The notes below the pieces were generated by a model. It was not told where the DNA came from, made no database searches, and saw only the letters and a program-made list of their open reading frames with translations. Shown here piece by piece: positions 15,944 to 24,224 of a stretch of DNA of 52,861 bases. A program made the translations under genes and the position numbers. Within the stretch, counting starts at the first letter, position 1; every line of letters begins with the position of its first letter. Source of the stretch: Candidatus Thermoflexus tengchongensis (GTDB lineage: Bacteria; Chloroflexota; Anaerolineae; Thermoflexales; Thermoflexaceae); NCBI GenBank assembly GCA_016842085.1, contig JAEVEX010000007.1:1-52861 (forward strand). The letters are read 5' to 3'.

Positions 15944-16501
15944 TCATTCGACAATCGGAGCCTTTGCGACGATCACCTCGCAGGAGGCCCGCCGCATCAC
16001 CTCATGCACGGTCCGGCCCAGGCCGTCGCTGGATGCCCGCCGTTTGAGCCCAATGCCCATGATAATCTGATCCGCCCCGACCTGGCGGGCCACGCTGAGG
16101 ATGCCTTCCGGCGCCGAGCGGTGCCGCACCAGGCGGATTTCCGGTTTCAGCCCGTGCTGTATGGCGATGAAGCGGGCGGTCTCCAGAGCCCGCTGTCCCC
16201 GGGCTTCCAGATCCGGCAACGGGGTATCCAGCGGCACCGTGTAGGGGACCTCCAGAACGTGCACCAGGACCAAGCGGGCATGCTGGCGCTCGCCCAGCCG
16301 GCAGGCCAGCTCCACCGCCCGCTCCGAGTAGATACCCTCAACGATCGGCACCACGATGCAGCGGGCGGCTTCCACGGAGTAGACCGCGCGAGCCACCTCC
16401 ATGGGCACCGGGCGGGGCACCCGGAGCATCCACATCAGGGTGGAGATCAACACGATCAGGAAGAAAAGCGCCAGGAAAATGCCCAACGGATGTCCGCTCA
16501 T
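15944..16501 (-). CDS. Membrane-anchored universal stress protein
   Basis: A 185-residue protein with one membrane helix at residues 8-26 (IFLALFFLIVLISTLMWML) and a UspA fold from about 45. IVVPIVEGIYSERAVELACRLG is the first strand-helix unit. The end, VGADQIIMGIGLKRRASSDGLGRTVHEVMRRASCEVIVAKAP, carries a GxxxR...GxxxxxV ATP-loop-like pattern. USP domains bind ATP or cyclic dinucleotides, and in KimA-type potassium importers a USP-like domain is fused to an APC-fold permease. Here a tethered USP lies next to an APC permease gene, so the parts may assemble. Confidence 0.85.
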   Translation of the reverse strand: MSGHPLGIFLALFFLIVLISTLMWMLRVPRPVPMEVARAVYSVEAARCIVVPIVEGIYSERAVELACRLGERQHARLVLVHVLEVPYTVPLDTPLPDLEARGQRALETARFIAIQHGLKPEIRLVRHRSAPEGILSVARQVGADQIIMGIGLKRRASSDGLGRTVHEVMRRASCEVIVAKAPIVE

Positions 16502-16520
16502 CCCCGTTCGCCTCGACCGT

Positions 16521-16721
16521 TCACTTCCGATAGCGATGGATCTCCAGCCAGCTCCGCCAGCGATGGGCTCCCAGGGCCGCCATCAGCACCCCGACGATCA
16601 CTGGCAAAAACAGACTCGAAACCGCCAGGCCCTGGGCCAGCACCAGCCAGAGACTGCGCCCGATGATCACCAACCCCAGGGCGATCATCAGTGTCGCCAG
16701 AACTAAGCGGAAAGCCCACAT
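16521..16721 (-). CDS. Small two-helix membrane protein
   Basis: A 66-residue protein with two hydrophobic helices (about residues 4-26 and 33-52) and a basic tail (HRWRSWLEIHRYRK). It lies 12 nt after the APC permease and 19 nt before the universal-stress gene, so it is part of the operon. No family is recognised. Small membrane proteins in such positions often act as transporter subunits, but that is inference. A frame overlapping it in another phase has no hydrophobic pattern and was discarded. Confidence 0.72.
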   Translation of the reverse strand: MWAFRLVLATLMIALGLVIIGRSLWLVLAQGLAVSSLFLPVIVGVLMAALGAHRWRSWLEIHRYRK

Positions 16722-16733
16722 GGGTCTATCCCC

Positions 16734-18278
16734 TTATGCCTCCTGTTGCGATCGTCGTCGGCGCTCCAGCTCAATACGGAAACGCTCCAGCAGGTCCCAC
16801 TCCCCGGTCTCCTCCAGGATGCGAAGCTGCTGCGCGTCCCAATCCCGGGCCAGGTTCCCCCACACCGGCTTCCCGGTCCGCTTTCGATACCACGCATAGT
16901 AAAGCACCCACATGGCCACCCAGGCGGGCCCGGCCACCCGCGCAATATCGTGGGTCCATAGCACCACCAGCACCATCAACCCGGTCCCGATCACCCCCAG
17001 GATCCCCAGAACGGGGATCTCCGCCTCTCCCCAGCGGATGTTCAGCGGCACCCGATAGGGCCGGGGCACGTGGGGTTCCTTCACCCGCAGCGCCAGCAGG
17101 GCGATCGTGCTCAGAAAATAGGCCAGCATCGCCCCAAAGGCATACATATTGGCCATCGTCTCCAGCGCCCGCCGCCCGCTCAAAAACGCAAACACCGCCT
17201 CGGCCGCCGCTACCCCCGAAAAGAACAGGATCGAACGCACCGGCGTGTGGAAGCGGGGATGAACCCAGGACAGTCCTTCCCCGATCAGCCCCAGCTCCGC
17301 CATACTGTAAGCCAGCCGGCTCGCCCCCATCACCCCCGTGTTCGCCGAAATCAGCACGATCGTCGCTGCCAGCACCGCCGCCGCCGGCCCCGCCAGAAAC
17401 CCCACCAGCGGCAGCTGGCTCGCCAGCCGCGCCACCGGATCCCCTTCCCGCGCCGCGATCTCCTGCCATGGCAGGATCCCCAGCGATACCGTCGGGAAGG
17501 ACATCGCAAACAGCAGCACAATGACGATGAGGGCCAGGGAGGTGCGGGGGATCACCGTCGCCGGCCGGATGGTCTCCTGCGCTGCCTGGGATACCGATTC
17601 CAGCCCCACATAGGAGATCACCGCAATGGAGACCCCGTACAGCAGCTGATGGAGGGAAGGGAACTGAGTCTGCCACTGGTGAATGAACAGCTCCGGCCGC
17701 CAGGCGAAGGCGAAGCCGATCACAATGATGCTGCTCTCCATCACCAGATCTAATGCCCCCAGCACCTCGTTGAACAGCGAGGATTCCCGAATCCCCTTGA
17801 TATTGAGGAGGGCCAGCAGCAGGATCAGGACCAGTGTCTCCCCCAGCCAGATGAGATTCACATCGTGGAACGGCCCCAGGCTCATCCGGAACTCCCGAAA
17901 CTGCGGGAAGAAAAAGTTGATGTAGCCCGCGGAGGCCATGGCGAACAGCGCCACATCCACCGTGTAGTCCAGCATCAGGGCCGCCCCGGCCACCAAACCC
18001 CAGAAATCTCCCAGTCCACGCAAGGTGAAGTAGTGCCCTCCACCTGCCACGGGATAGGCGGCAGCCATCTCGGTGTAAGCCAGGCCGACCATGATGTAAA
18101 CGATCCCCGCGATCAGGAAGGCCAGAGGGGTGGCCCCCTGGGCCGCCGCCATCACCAGACCGAGGGCCACATACACATCAGCCCCCACATCGGCATACCC
18201 CCAGGTGAAGGACCCCCAGACCGTCACCTCCCGCCGTAACCCCACGTGCTCGCGATGGATTTTGCGCTCGGCTACCAT
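16734..18278 (-). CDS. APC-superfamily permease (amino acid or K+ transporter)
   Basis: A 514-residue integral membrane protein with about 12 helices. The first is VTVWGSFTWGYADVGADVYVALGLV, and YPVAGGGHYFTLRGLGDFWGLVAGAALMLDYTVDVALF is the conserved helix 2-3 region of amino-acid permeases. ATG 18278 is chosen, with AAAGGAG upstream. COG0531-type proteins transport amino acids or polyamines; mycobacterial Rv2690c, a relative, neighbours ceoB/ceoC, the same partners as here. The presence of RCK, USP and NIL genes in the cluster favours a nucleotide-gated transporter, possibly of potassium, over a plain amino-acid carrier. The C-terminal tail is charged. Confidence 0.88.
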   Translation of the reverse strand: MVAERKIHREHVGLRREVTVWGSFTWGYADVGADVYVALGLVMAAAQGATPLAFLIAGIVYIMVGLAYTEMAAAYPVAGGGHYFTLRGLGDFWGLVAGAALMLDYTVDVALFAMASAGYINFFFPQFREFRMSLGPFHDVNLIWLGETLVLILLLALLNIKGIRESSLFNEVLGALDLVMESSIIVIGFAFAWRPELFIHQWQTQFPSLHQLLYGVSIAVISYVGLESVSQAAQETIRPATVIPRTSLALIVIVLLFAMSFPTVSLGILPWQEIAAREGDPVARLASQLPLVGFLAGPAAAVLAATIVLISANTGVMGASRLAYSMAELGLIGEGLSWVHPRFHTPVRSILFFSGVAAAEAVFAFLSGRRALETMANMYAFGAMLAYFLSTIALLALRVKEPHVPRPYRVPLNIRWGEAEIPVLGILGVIGTGLMVLVVLWTHDIARVAGPAWVAMWVLYYAWYRKRTGKPVWGNLARDWDAQQLRILEETGEWDLLERFRIELERRRRSQQEA

Positions 18279-18363
18279 GGACCGACGCTCCTTTCCCCCC
18301 GCTACCTCGGGCAGGGCGATCCGCACGACTCCCTGGAGCGACTCCAGCTTCCAACGGCCCCAG

Positions 18364-18393
18364 ATTTTAATTGGGACAGGCCATCCCTGTCAA
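18364..18393 (-). promoter_or_regulatory. Sigma-70 promoter of the APC/RCK cluster with overlapping palindrome
   Basis: Minus strand -35 TTGACA (18388-18393), 18-nt spacer, -10 TAAAAT (18364-18369). A palindrome GACAGG-N5-CCTGTC (18375-18391) covers the spacer and part of the -35, so a repressor bound there would block initiation. The start of transcription would lie about 80 nt upstream of the permease ATG. Confidence 0.62.
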
Positions 18394-18541
18394 AAAGCGA
18401 TCAGGGGATAGGGATCCCGGTTCATCCGGAGAGGCAAGCGGAAACGGGGCCATCCAACCCGCTATCATTTTATTGGGAGCCGGGATCGAAGGGATGGAAA
18501 ACGAGATCGCGTCCGATATGCTATGCCGGATCGGAACCCCC

Positions 18542-20077
18542 ATGCTCGCACGATTGTTCAGCTGCGCGCTGATCGGATTGAACGGGGAACTGGTGACTGT
18601 GGAGGTGGATGTCAGCCGGGGGCAGCCTGGCTTCACGATCGTAGGGCTGCCCGACGCTGCCGTCCAGGAAGCCCGGGAGCGGGTGCGCTCAGCGATCCGC
18701 TACGCTGGGTTTTCGTTCCCCCTCGCCCGCATTGTGGTCAACCTGGCCCCGGCGGACCTGCGGAAAGAGGGGCCCGTCTATGATCTCCCCATCGCCCTGG
18801 GCGTGCTGATCGCTTCGGAGCAGCTCCCCCTGAACGCGCTGGATAATGCCCTGGTGGTCGGGGAGCTGGGGCTGGATGGGACGGTGCGCCATGTGCCCGG
18901 GGCGCTGGTGATGGCCGCACTGGCCCGCGATCTGGGCACCCGGCGTCTCTTCGTTCCCGCCGCCGATGCGCCCGAGGCCGCCCTGGTGCCCGACCTCGAG
19001 ATCTACCCGGTGGCCACTCTGCAGGACCTCATCGCCCACCTCCTCGGGCAGAAGCCGATCCTGCCTCAGCCCCCCACGCCGCTGGACCACTGGGTCGACA
19101 CGCCGCCGGCGGTGGATTTCGCCGATATCAAGGGCCAGGAGCATGCCAAGCGGGCCCTGGAGGTCGCCGCCGCGGGTAATCATAATCTCCTGATGGTCGG
19201 CCCCCCGGGCACCGGAAAGACGCTGCTGGCCCGCGCGCTGCCCGGCATCCTCCCCCGCCTGTCCCTGGAGGAAGCCCTGGAGGTGACCCGGATTTACAGC
19301 GTGGCGGATCTGCTCTCCCCAGAGGCTCCGCTGATCCGCCAGCGGCCCTTCCGGGCTCCTCACCACACCATCAGCCACGCCGGGCTGGTCGGCGGCGGGC
19401 GCTTCCCGCGGCCGGGAGAAGTCTCACTGGCCCACCGGGGCGTCCTCTTCCTGGACGAATTACCGGAGTTCGACCTGCGAGCGCTGGAGGTGCTGCGCCA
19501 GCCCCTGGAGGACAAGCGGGTGGTGATCAGCCGGGCCGCCGGGACGCTGGAGTTCCCGGCCGCCTTCATGCTGGTCGCCGCGATGAACCCATGCCCGTGT
19601 GGTTATTACGGGGATCCGCTGAAGCCATGCACCTGTTCTCCCACGATGGTTGCTCGCTACCAGAAGCGCCTGAGCGGCCCGCTGCTGGATCGGATCGATA
19701 TCCAGATTGAGGTGCCGCGTGTGGAATTTGAGAAGCTCTCCGATGACCGGCGGGGGGAACCCTCCGCGCGGATCCGGGAGCGGGTGGAGCGCGCCCGGGC
19801 GATCCAGCGGGAGCGTTTCCACGGAACCGGGATCCTCTGCAACGCGGAGATGGGGCCCGGCCATATCCGGGCCTACTGCCGGATGGAGCCCCAGGCCCAG
19901 GCGCTGCTGAAAGCGGCCATGCAGCAGCTCCATCTCTCCGCCCGCGCCTACCATCGCGTCCTGAAGGTGGCCCGCACGATCGCAGATCTGGAGGGTTCGG
20001 ACCTGCTGCGCGCCCATCACCTGGCGGAAGCCCTCCAGTATCGATCCCGCTGGCCGATGGGTGGGTCCTATGGGTAA
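18542..20077 (+). CDS. comM: YifB/ComM-family Mg-chelatase-like AAA+ ATPase
   Basis: A 511-residue protein. The N-terminal ribosomal-S5-like domain begins [51 protein letters not shown], the family hallmark. The central AAA+ domain has Walker [15 protein letters not shown], Walker [12 protein letters not shown] and a [17 protein letters not shown] cysteine loop. The C-terminal helical domain ends in [24 protein letters not shown]. ComM is a helicase that moves branches during natural transformation. It fits with comF in the same window. ATG 18542 is chosen because it begins the conserved domain; the frame is open upstream but has no better site. Confidence 0.95.
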   Translation: MLARLFSCALIGLNGELVTVEVDVSRGQPGFTIVGLPDAAVQEARERVRSAIRYAGFSFPLARIVVNLAPADLRKEGPVYDLPIALGVLIASEQLPLNALDNALVVGELGLDGTVRHVPGALVMAALARDLGTRRLFVPAADAPEAALVPDLEIYPVATLQDLIAHLLGQKPILPQPPTPLDHWVDTPPAVDFADIKGQEHAKRALEVAAAGNHNLLMVGPPGTGKTLLARALPGILPRLSLEEALEVTRIYSVADLLSPEAPLIRQRPFRAPHHTISHAGLVGGGRFPRPGEVSLAHRGVLFLDELPEFDLRALEVLRQPLEDKRVVISRAAGTLEFPAAFMLVAAMNPCPCGYYGDPLKPCTCSPTMVARYQKRLSGPLLDRIDIQIEVPRVEFEKLSDDRRGEPSARIRERVERARAIQRERFHGTGILCNAEMGPGHIRAYCRMEPQAQALLKAAMQQLHLSARAYHRVLKVARTIADLEGSDLLRAHHLAEALQYRSRWPMGGSYG

Positions 20078-20135
20078 ATATGCATAAGCACGGTGCTTTC
20101 AAACGCCCGGGAAAAACCAGCAAAGGCGCTTCCCG

Positions 20136-20594
20136 ATGCGCGTGAAGACGCTCTGGATCCGTGAGGAGCCCCTTCGATGGATTCTCGCGGGCCGCAAAAC
20201 CATCGAGGTGCGGGTCGCCTATCCGAACCTCACGCGCCTGAACCCGGGGGATCTTCTGTTGCTGAACGGCCAGTATCGATTCGTGATCCGCCGCATCGCG
20301 CGTTATCGGGATTTCGAGGAGCTGCTGGCCTGCGAGGATCCCGCGGCCATCGCGCCGGGCTGGACACCGGCGCAGTTGCTGGAAGCCCTGCGGGCGCTTT
20401 ATCCTCCAGAGAAGGAAGCCCTTGGCGTGATCGCCCTGGAGCTCATGCCGGAGGAGGAAACCCGTGGCGTTGCCGGGGCATCCGGATTTCTGGAAGAAAC
20501 TCCGAAAGGCCCACCAGGAGCGCCGGACCCGTCTGGGGCTGGCCCTTCCCATCCGCATGGATCGCATGCCTGCACCGATGCTGCGGGTGGATGA
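20136..20594 (+). CDS. ASCH-domain protein
   Basis: A 152-residue product whose first 105 residues form an ASCH (PUA-like, RNA-binding) domain: MRVKTLWIREEPLRWILAGRKTIEVRVAYPNLTRLNPGDLLLLNGQYRFVIRRIARYRDFEELL. The G-K-T-(V/I)-E-x-R segment is the signature. The remaining 45 residues are a proline- and glycine-rich stretch that reads out of frame through the next gene for 131 nt, so the natural stop may have been lost by a frameshift. ASCH proteins are thought to bind RNA or modified nucleosides; the exact role is unknown. Confidence 0.8.
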   Translation: MRVKTLWIREEPLRWILAGRKTIEVRVAYPNLTRLNPGDLLLLNGQYRFVIRRIARYRDFEELLACEDPAAIAPGWTPAQLLEALRALYPPEKEALGVIALELMPEEETRGVAGASGFLEETPKGPPGAPDPSGAGPSHPHGSHACTDAAGG

Positions 20595-21246
20595 TCCGGT
20601 CTTCCCTTTCGGCCGGATCATCGTGGATACGGTGGGCGATCAGGTCTGCGCCTGTGCGATCCCGGTGATGTCGTTCCTGGCTGAAGGGGCCGCTGGCATG
20701 GTGGCCATGGAGCGCCTGATCCGCTATCTGCCAGACGACCTTCCGATCCTGCTGGATTTGCGGTGGCGGGACCCCGGGTCCGCGGAACGTTGCGCGCGGG
20801 CCGCTTTCGAGGTATGGGGGGCGGACGGGGTAACGGTGGCGCCGGAGTTCCCGGCGGAGGCGGCCCACGCCTTCGCCGCTTATCGAGGCGGGGCCGTCTT
20901 CTGGTGGATCGGTGAAGCGGGAGAGCTCCCTCAGGCCCGGCGTCACGCACGGAGCGCATATGCGCAGGGGATCCCGGCCGGCCTGGCCTTCAGCGCCCTC
21001 GTGGATACCCCGGCTCAGGAGCTCGAAGACCTTCCCTGGATCGCACTGGATGTAAGGCATCCATCCATGCTCTCCCGGGTGGCCTCCTGGCCGCCCCCGG
21101 CGGTGGTTTTCGTGGGGGAGCCCATCCTCTACGCCTCCCGGCGTATGGATTTCCAGGAAGCAGCACGGGGGGCGGTGAAGCAATGGCGGCAGGAAGTCGC
21201 CGCCCATTTCCCGCTGGATGAACACGCCAGCCGCATCCGCGGTTAG
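20464..21246 (+). CDS. Orotidine-5'-phosphate decarboxylase-like protein lacking catalytic lysines
   Basis: A 260-residue TIM-barrel-type protein. It follows type 2 OMP decarboxylase along its length: HPDFWKKLRKAHQERRTRL at the start, FGRIIVDTVGDQVCACAIPVMSFLAEGAAGM for the first catalytic strand, LPILLDLRWRDPGSAERCARAAF for the second, then ADGVTVAPEFPAEA. In active enzymes the strands read CAYKPN and DAKRGDIG. Here the lysines are Ala65 and Arg100, while Asp98 and Asp103 remain. Decarboxylase activity is unlikely, and a binding or new catalytic role is possible. GTG 20464 is preceded by GGAGGAGG. It overlaps the ASCH gene. Confidence 0.72.
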   Translation: MALPGHPDFWKKLRKAHQERRTRLGLALPIRMDRMPAPMLRVDDPVFPFGRIIVDTVGDQVCACAIPVMSFLAEGAAGMVAMERLIRYLPDDLPILLDLRWRDPGSAERCARAAFEVWGADGVTVAPEFPAEAAHAFAAYRGGAVFWWIGEAGELPQARRHARSAYAQGIPAGLAFSALVDTPAQELEDLPWIALDVRHPSMLSRVASWPPPAVVFVGEPILYASRRMDFQEAARGAVKQWRQEVAAHFPLDEHASRIRG

Positions 21247-21273
21247 ATAGGGAACCACCCTGAGGAGCCCGAA

Positions 21274-21864
21274 ATGCCTTCATCCCCCTCCCCGGACTCT
21301 ATCTCTGCGATCAAGCGGGCGTTGCGGACCCGGTGGCTGGCGGAGCGCATGGCCCTTCCCCCCGAAGTGGTCGCCGCCGTCAGCGAGGTGATCCGGCGTT
21401 ACGTGGAAGCATGGCCACCCTTCCACACGGCCCGCACGGTGCTCGCCTACATGGCGTTCCGGAACGAAATCGATCTGACGCCTCTCCTGGAGTCCCATCC
21501 GGAGAAGCAGTGGGTGCTGCCCCGCATCGTCGCCCCTGGAGAGCTGGCCCTCCACCTTTACCACCCTGGCGCATTACAACGACACCCCTACGGCATGCTG
21601 GAGCCTGCGCCGGAGTGCCCGGTTGTGGATCCGGAGGAGATCGAGCTGGCTTTCATCCCCGGCGTGGCTTTCGACCGCTATGGGTTCCGGCTGGGTTATG
21701 GTGGAGGGTATTTCGATCGCCTGCTGCCCCGCCTGAAAGGGCGGACGGTGGGGGTCACCTACGCCCGCTTCCTGGTCGAGGCCCTCCCTCATACCCCAAC
21801 AGACGGGCGGGTCCAGTGGATCCTCACGGAGGCCGGCTGGCTCCAGGCCCAGGCCCTCGAGTGA
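21274..21864 (+). CDS. 5-formyltetrahydrofolate cyclo-ligase
   Basis: A 196-residue cytoplasmic enzyme that converts 5-formyl-THF to 5,10-methenyl-THF with ATP, the folate-salvage reaction. The signatures are IKRALRTRWLAERMAL at the N-terminus, LAYMAFRNEIDLTPLL, and the ATP/folate motif FIPGVAFDRYGFRLGYGGGYFDRLLPRLKG near residues 126-155. Length is normal. It lies 27 nt after the OMP-decarboxylase-like gene and 17 nt before the TctA-like gene on the same strand, so an operon is likely. Confidence 0.95.
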   Translation: MPSSPSPDSISAIKRALRTRWLAERMALPPEVVAAVSEVIRRYVEAWPPFHTARTVLAYMAFRNEIDLTPLLESHPEKQWVLPRIVAPGELALHLYHPGALQRHPYGMLEPAPECPVVDPEEIELAFIPGVAFDRYGFRLGYGGGYFDRLLPRLKGRTVGVTYARFLVEALPHTPTDGRVQWILTEAGWLQAQALE

Positions 21865-21881
21865 ACCAAGGAGCATCCAGC

Positions 21882-23195
21882 ATGTCGCTTCATGAAATCC
21901 TCCTGGGCATCGGGATCGGTATGGGGCTCAGCGGGCTGAGCGCCATGATCCCCGGCCTCCATCCCTATAACCTGGTCGCCGCCCTGATCCTCGGTCTCCA
22001 ATGGAACCGGTGGCCTTTCTCTGATGACCTTGGATTGGGATTGGGAATCGGCGTCGCGGTGGGATACGCGTTCTTCCACCTGGCCCCGGCCGTGTTCTAC
22101 CAGACCCCAGACGAAGGAGCGGCCGGATTGCTCCTGCCCGCACAGAAAGCCCTGCGGGAAGGATGGGGATTCGAGGCGGTCCGCTGGTCCGGATGGGGAG
22201 CGTGGGGCGCCCTGCTCCTGATGTTGCTTTCCGCTCCCCTCTGGCCTCGCGGATGGGCCGTGTTGCGGGCCGTGCTGATGCCCCATATGGGCTGGATCCT
22301 GCTTTCCATCGTCGCCTTTATGCTGCTCTCTGAATGGCCCTGGGGCTATGAGCGCCTGCCCACGCCAGGCCAGCGCTTGCGGGCCGTCTGGCTGCGCCTG
22401 GGAGCTGGCCTGCTCACTTTCGTCCTCTCCGGGCTGCTGGGGGTTTTGCTCCTCTCCCGGAATCCCCTCATCGGTCCCCTGGCCCACCAGCCCCTGGTCC
22501 CCGCCTTCCTGGGCCTGTTCGCCATCCCCGGGCTCGTGCAGGGACTGATCGGCTCCCGTCCTCCCCAGCCAGCAGCTCGAGAGAAGCCTCTGTCTCCGGG
22601 GGTCTGGATACGCGGGCTGGGCGCCGGGGTTCTGGGCGGGGCATTTGCCGTCATCTTCCCGGGCGTGACCGCTGGGATCGGAGGGCTGCTGGCAGGCCAT
22701 GCCACCGCCCAGCGGGACGAGCGGGCCTTTCTGGTCTCTCAGGGCGCCGCCCGGGCCTTTTATATCATCGGAAGCTTCTGGCTGCTCCTCCTGCCGGATG
22801 CTCCCACCGCCCGGGGAGGGTTAAGCGCGATGCTGGCACCATGGGTCGGGCCTGCCACTCCCATACGGTATCAGGCGGCGGTTTGGGCCACAGGGCTAAC
22901 CGGGGCGCTCGCTTTCGGGCTGCTGGGACCTCTGGCCCGGGGGATGCAAAAGTGGTCGGCACATCCATCCTGGCGGTGGGCTTACGGAGGAGCGCTGGGG
23001 CTGATCCTCCTGAGCACCAGCGCTCTTGGGGGATTCCCGGGGATCTGCGTCCTTGCGGCCGCAGCCGGCATCGGATGGCTGCCCGTGCTCACCGGGAGCC
23101 GTCGCCTGAACACCCTGGGAGTGATCCTGGTTCCTCTGTTGCTTCGAAGGTTCGGGCTGGAGGGAGGGATCGGACAGGCGCTGGGCCTCTATTGA
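21882..23195 (+). CDS. TctA-family integral membrane transporter-like protein
   Basis: A 437-residue protein with about 10-11 membrane helices. The start MSLHEILLGIGIGMGLSGLSAMIPGLHPYNLVAALIL carries the small-residue and proline pattern of the TctA family. A second such element, GVLGGAFAVIFPGVTAGIGGLLAGHATAQRDERAFLVSQGAARAFY, appears in the second half, as in COG1784 (archaeal-type TctA-like). TctA proteins are the large membrane subunit of tricarboxylate TTT transporters, but no TctB or TctC gene is near. AAGGAG precedes ATG 21882 with suitable spacing. Confidence 0.85.
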   Translation: MSLHEILLGIGIGMGLSGLSAMIPGLHPYNLVAALILGLQWNRWPFSDDLGLGLGIGVAVGYAFFHLAPAVFYQTPDEGAAGLLLPAQKALREGWGFEAVRWSGWGAWGALLLMLLSAPLWPRGWAVLRAVLMPHMGWILLSIVAFMLLSEWPWGYERLPTPGQRLRAVWLRLGAGLLTFVLSGLLGVLLLSRNPLIGPLAHQPLVPAFLGLFAIPGLVQGLIGSRPPQPAAREKPLSPGVWIRGLGAGVLGGAFAVIFPGVTAGIGGLLAGHATAQRDERAFLVSQGAARAFYIIGSFWLLLLPDAPTARGGLSAMLAPWVGPATPIRYQAAVWATGLTGALAFGLLGPLARGMQKWSAHPSWRWAYGGALGLILLSTSALGGFPGICVLAAAAGIGWLPVLTGSRRLNTLGVILVPLLLRRFGLEGGIGQALGLY

Positions 23196-23373
23196 TGTGC
23201 CCATCCGCACAAAAGGAAGTGCTTTTCGCGGGTCAGGCCGGGTCGGCTCCCGAAGTCCTGAAAGGAAACCGACGGTATACCTCCCCCGATGAGACAGCAA
23301 ACGCCTTTCTACAGGCCCCCCTGGCCTGCTCAAACAACCGTGGTGATCGCCGGAAGTCCGGCACGGGAAGGCT

Positions 23374-23970
23374 TCAAGCGGCTTCGGAGCGGATGCGGTA
23401 CCGGCAGGCGGGATCGCCGTGGACGATGCATGAAACCCGCTCGGCCGGCGCTCCGAACAGCTCTTCCATCAGCGCGGCGTCCAGCGCGCAGAGCTCCCCC
23501 CGCTCCCGGGCGACCTCCAGATAGGGGCAATTTCGGATCTCCACCCAGGCCGGTCCATTCCCCGAGGTCTCCAGCCGGGCCAGATAGCCCCGCTCATTCA
23601 GGAAAGAGATGGCAGCCGTCAGCCGGGCCCGGCCGGTCACGCCCTGGAGGCTGGCTTCCTGGCTCATGCTGCGAGCGACCTGCCGGATTTCCTCGGGGGA
23701 CAGGGTGATGGGGAGAAGGTGGCGGACCAGCCCTTCATAGTTTCGAGGGAACAGGCGGTTTGCCGCTTCGGTGAGGGTGAAAACGATACGCGGACGACCG
23801 CGCCCGTTACGGAGCGTGCGAACCTCGCGGATCAGGCCATCCTCTCGAAGCAACCGGAGGTGATGACGGACCGTCACCGCCCGGAGGCCGAGGCGGGTGG
23901 CCAGTTCGACGGCGGTGGCTTCCCCTTTCTCACGCAAAATCTGCAGAATACGCGCTCGCGTGGCCTGCAT
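23374..23970 (-). CDS. SufR-like winged-helix regulator with a four-cysteine C-terminus
   Basis: A 198-residue DNA-binding protein. The ArsR/DeoR-type winged helix is at residues 1-75 (TRARILQILREKGEATAVELATRLGLRAVTVRHHLRLLREDGLI). The C-terminal domain carries Cys148, Cys161, Cys181 and Cys189 in NCPYLEVA, LCALD, SCIVHGDPACRY, a cluster ligand pattern like that of SufR-type regulators that sense Fe-S supply. ATG 23970 is chosen because AGGAGG lies 6 nt upstream; an ATG at 24003 has none. It is preceded by a palindrome (23990-24009). No suf genes are in the window, so the target is unknown. Confidence 0.82.
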   Translation of the reverse strand: MQATRARILQILREKGEATAVELATRLGLRAVTVRHHLRLLREDGLIREVRTLRNGRGRPRIVFTLTEAANRLFPRNYEGLVRHLLPITLSPEEIRQVARSMSQEASLQGVTGRARLTAAISFLNERGYLARLETSGNGPAWVEIRNCPYLEVARERGELCALDAALMEELFGAPAERVSCIVHGDPACRYRIRSEAA

Positions 23971-23989
23971 GGGCCACCTCCTGAGCGAC

Positions 23990-24009
23990 GGGAAGGTCGA
24001 CACCTTCCC
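23990..24009. promoter_or_regulatory. Possible autoregulatory operator
   Basis: Inverted repeat GGGAAGGT-CGAC-ACCTTCCC lies 20-39 nt upstream of the regulator's start codon, where a dimeric repressor would cover the promoter or leader. It does not match the cyanobacterial SufR site that I know. Confidence 0.4.
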
Positions 24010-24174
24010 CGGATCCGCTCATCGCCGACCACTCCGACCCGCCCCTTCCTCCATATAAAAGCATAATCGAAGCGGGGAAAAATGTCAATGGACCTGTTTA
24101 AAAACGAGGGATCTTTCAAAAACAGAGGTTCCTCGATGGCTCTCCCCACAGCATAAGCCCTGCGAGATCCATGG

Positions 24175-24201
24175 CCTGGATATCTGAAGACCATATCCAG
24201 G
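24175..24201 (-). terminator. Hairpin after the RsmC-like gene
   Basis: Perfect 9-bp arms (CCTGGATAT/ATATCCAGG) with a 9-nt loop, 24 nt beyond the minus-strand stop at 24225. No T run follows, so the terminator role is tentative. Confidence 0.4.
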
Positions 24202-24224
24202 AGGAAGGGCCAGCCGCGCGACGG

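Noticed and set aside
18279-18363. Possible riboswitch in the leader of the APC permease gene
   Set aside because: There is a small hairpin CTGGAG-CGA-CTCCAG, but I could not match conserved cores of the c-di-AMP (ydaO), lysine or glycine riboswitches.
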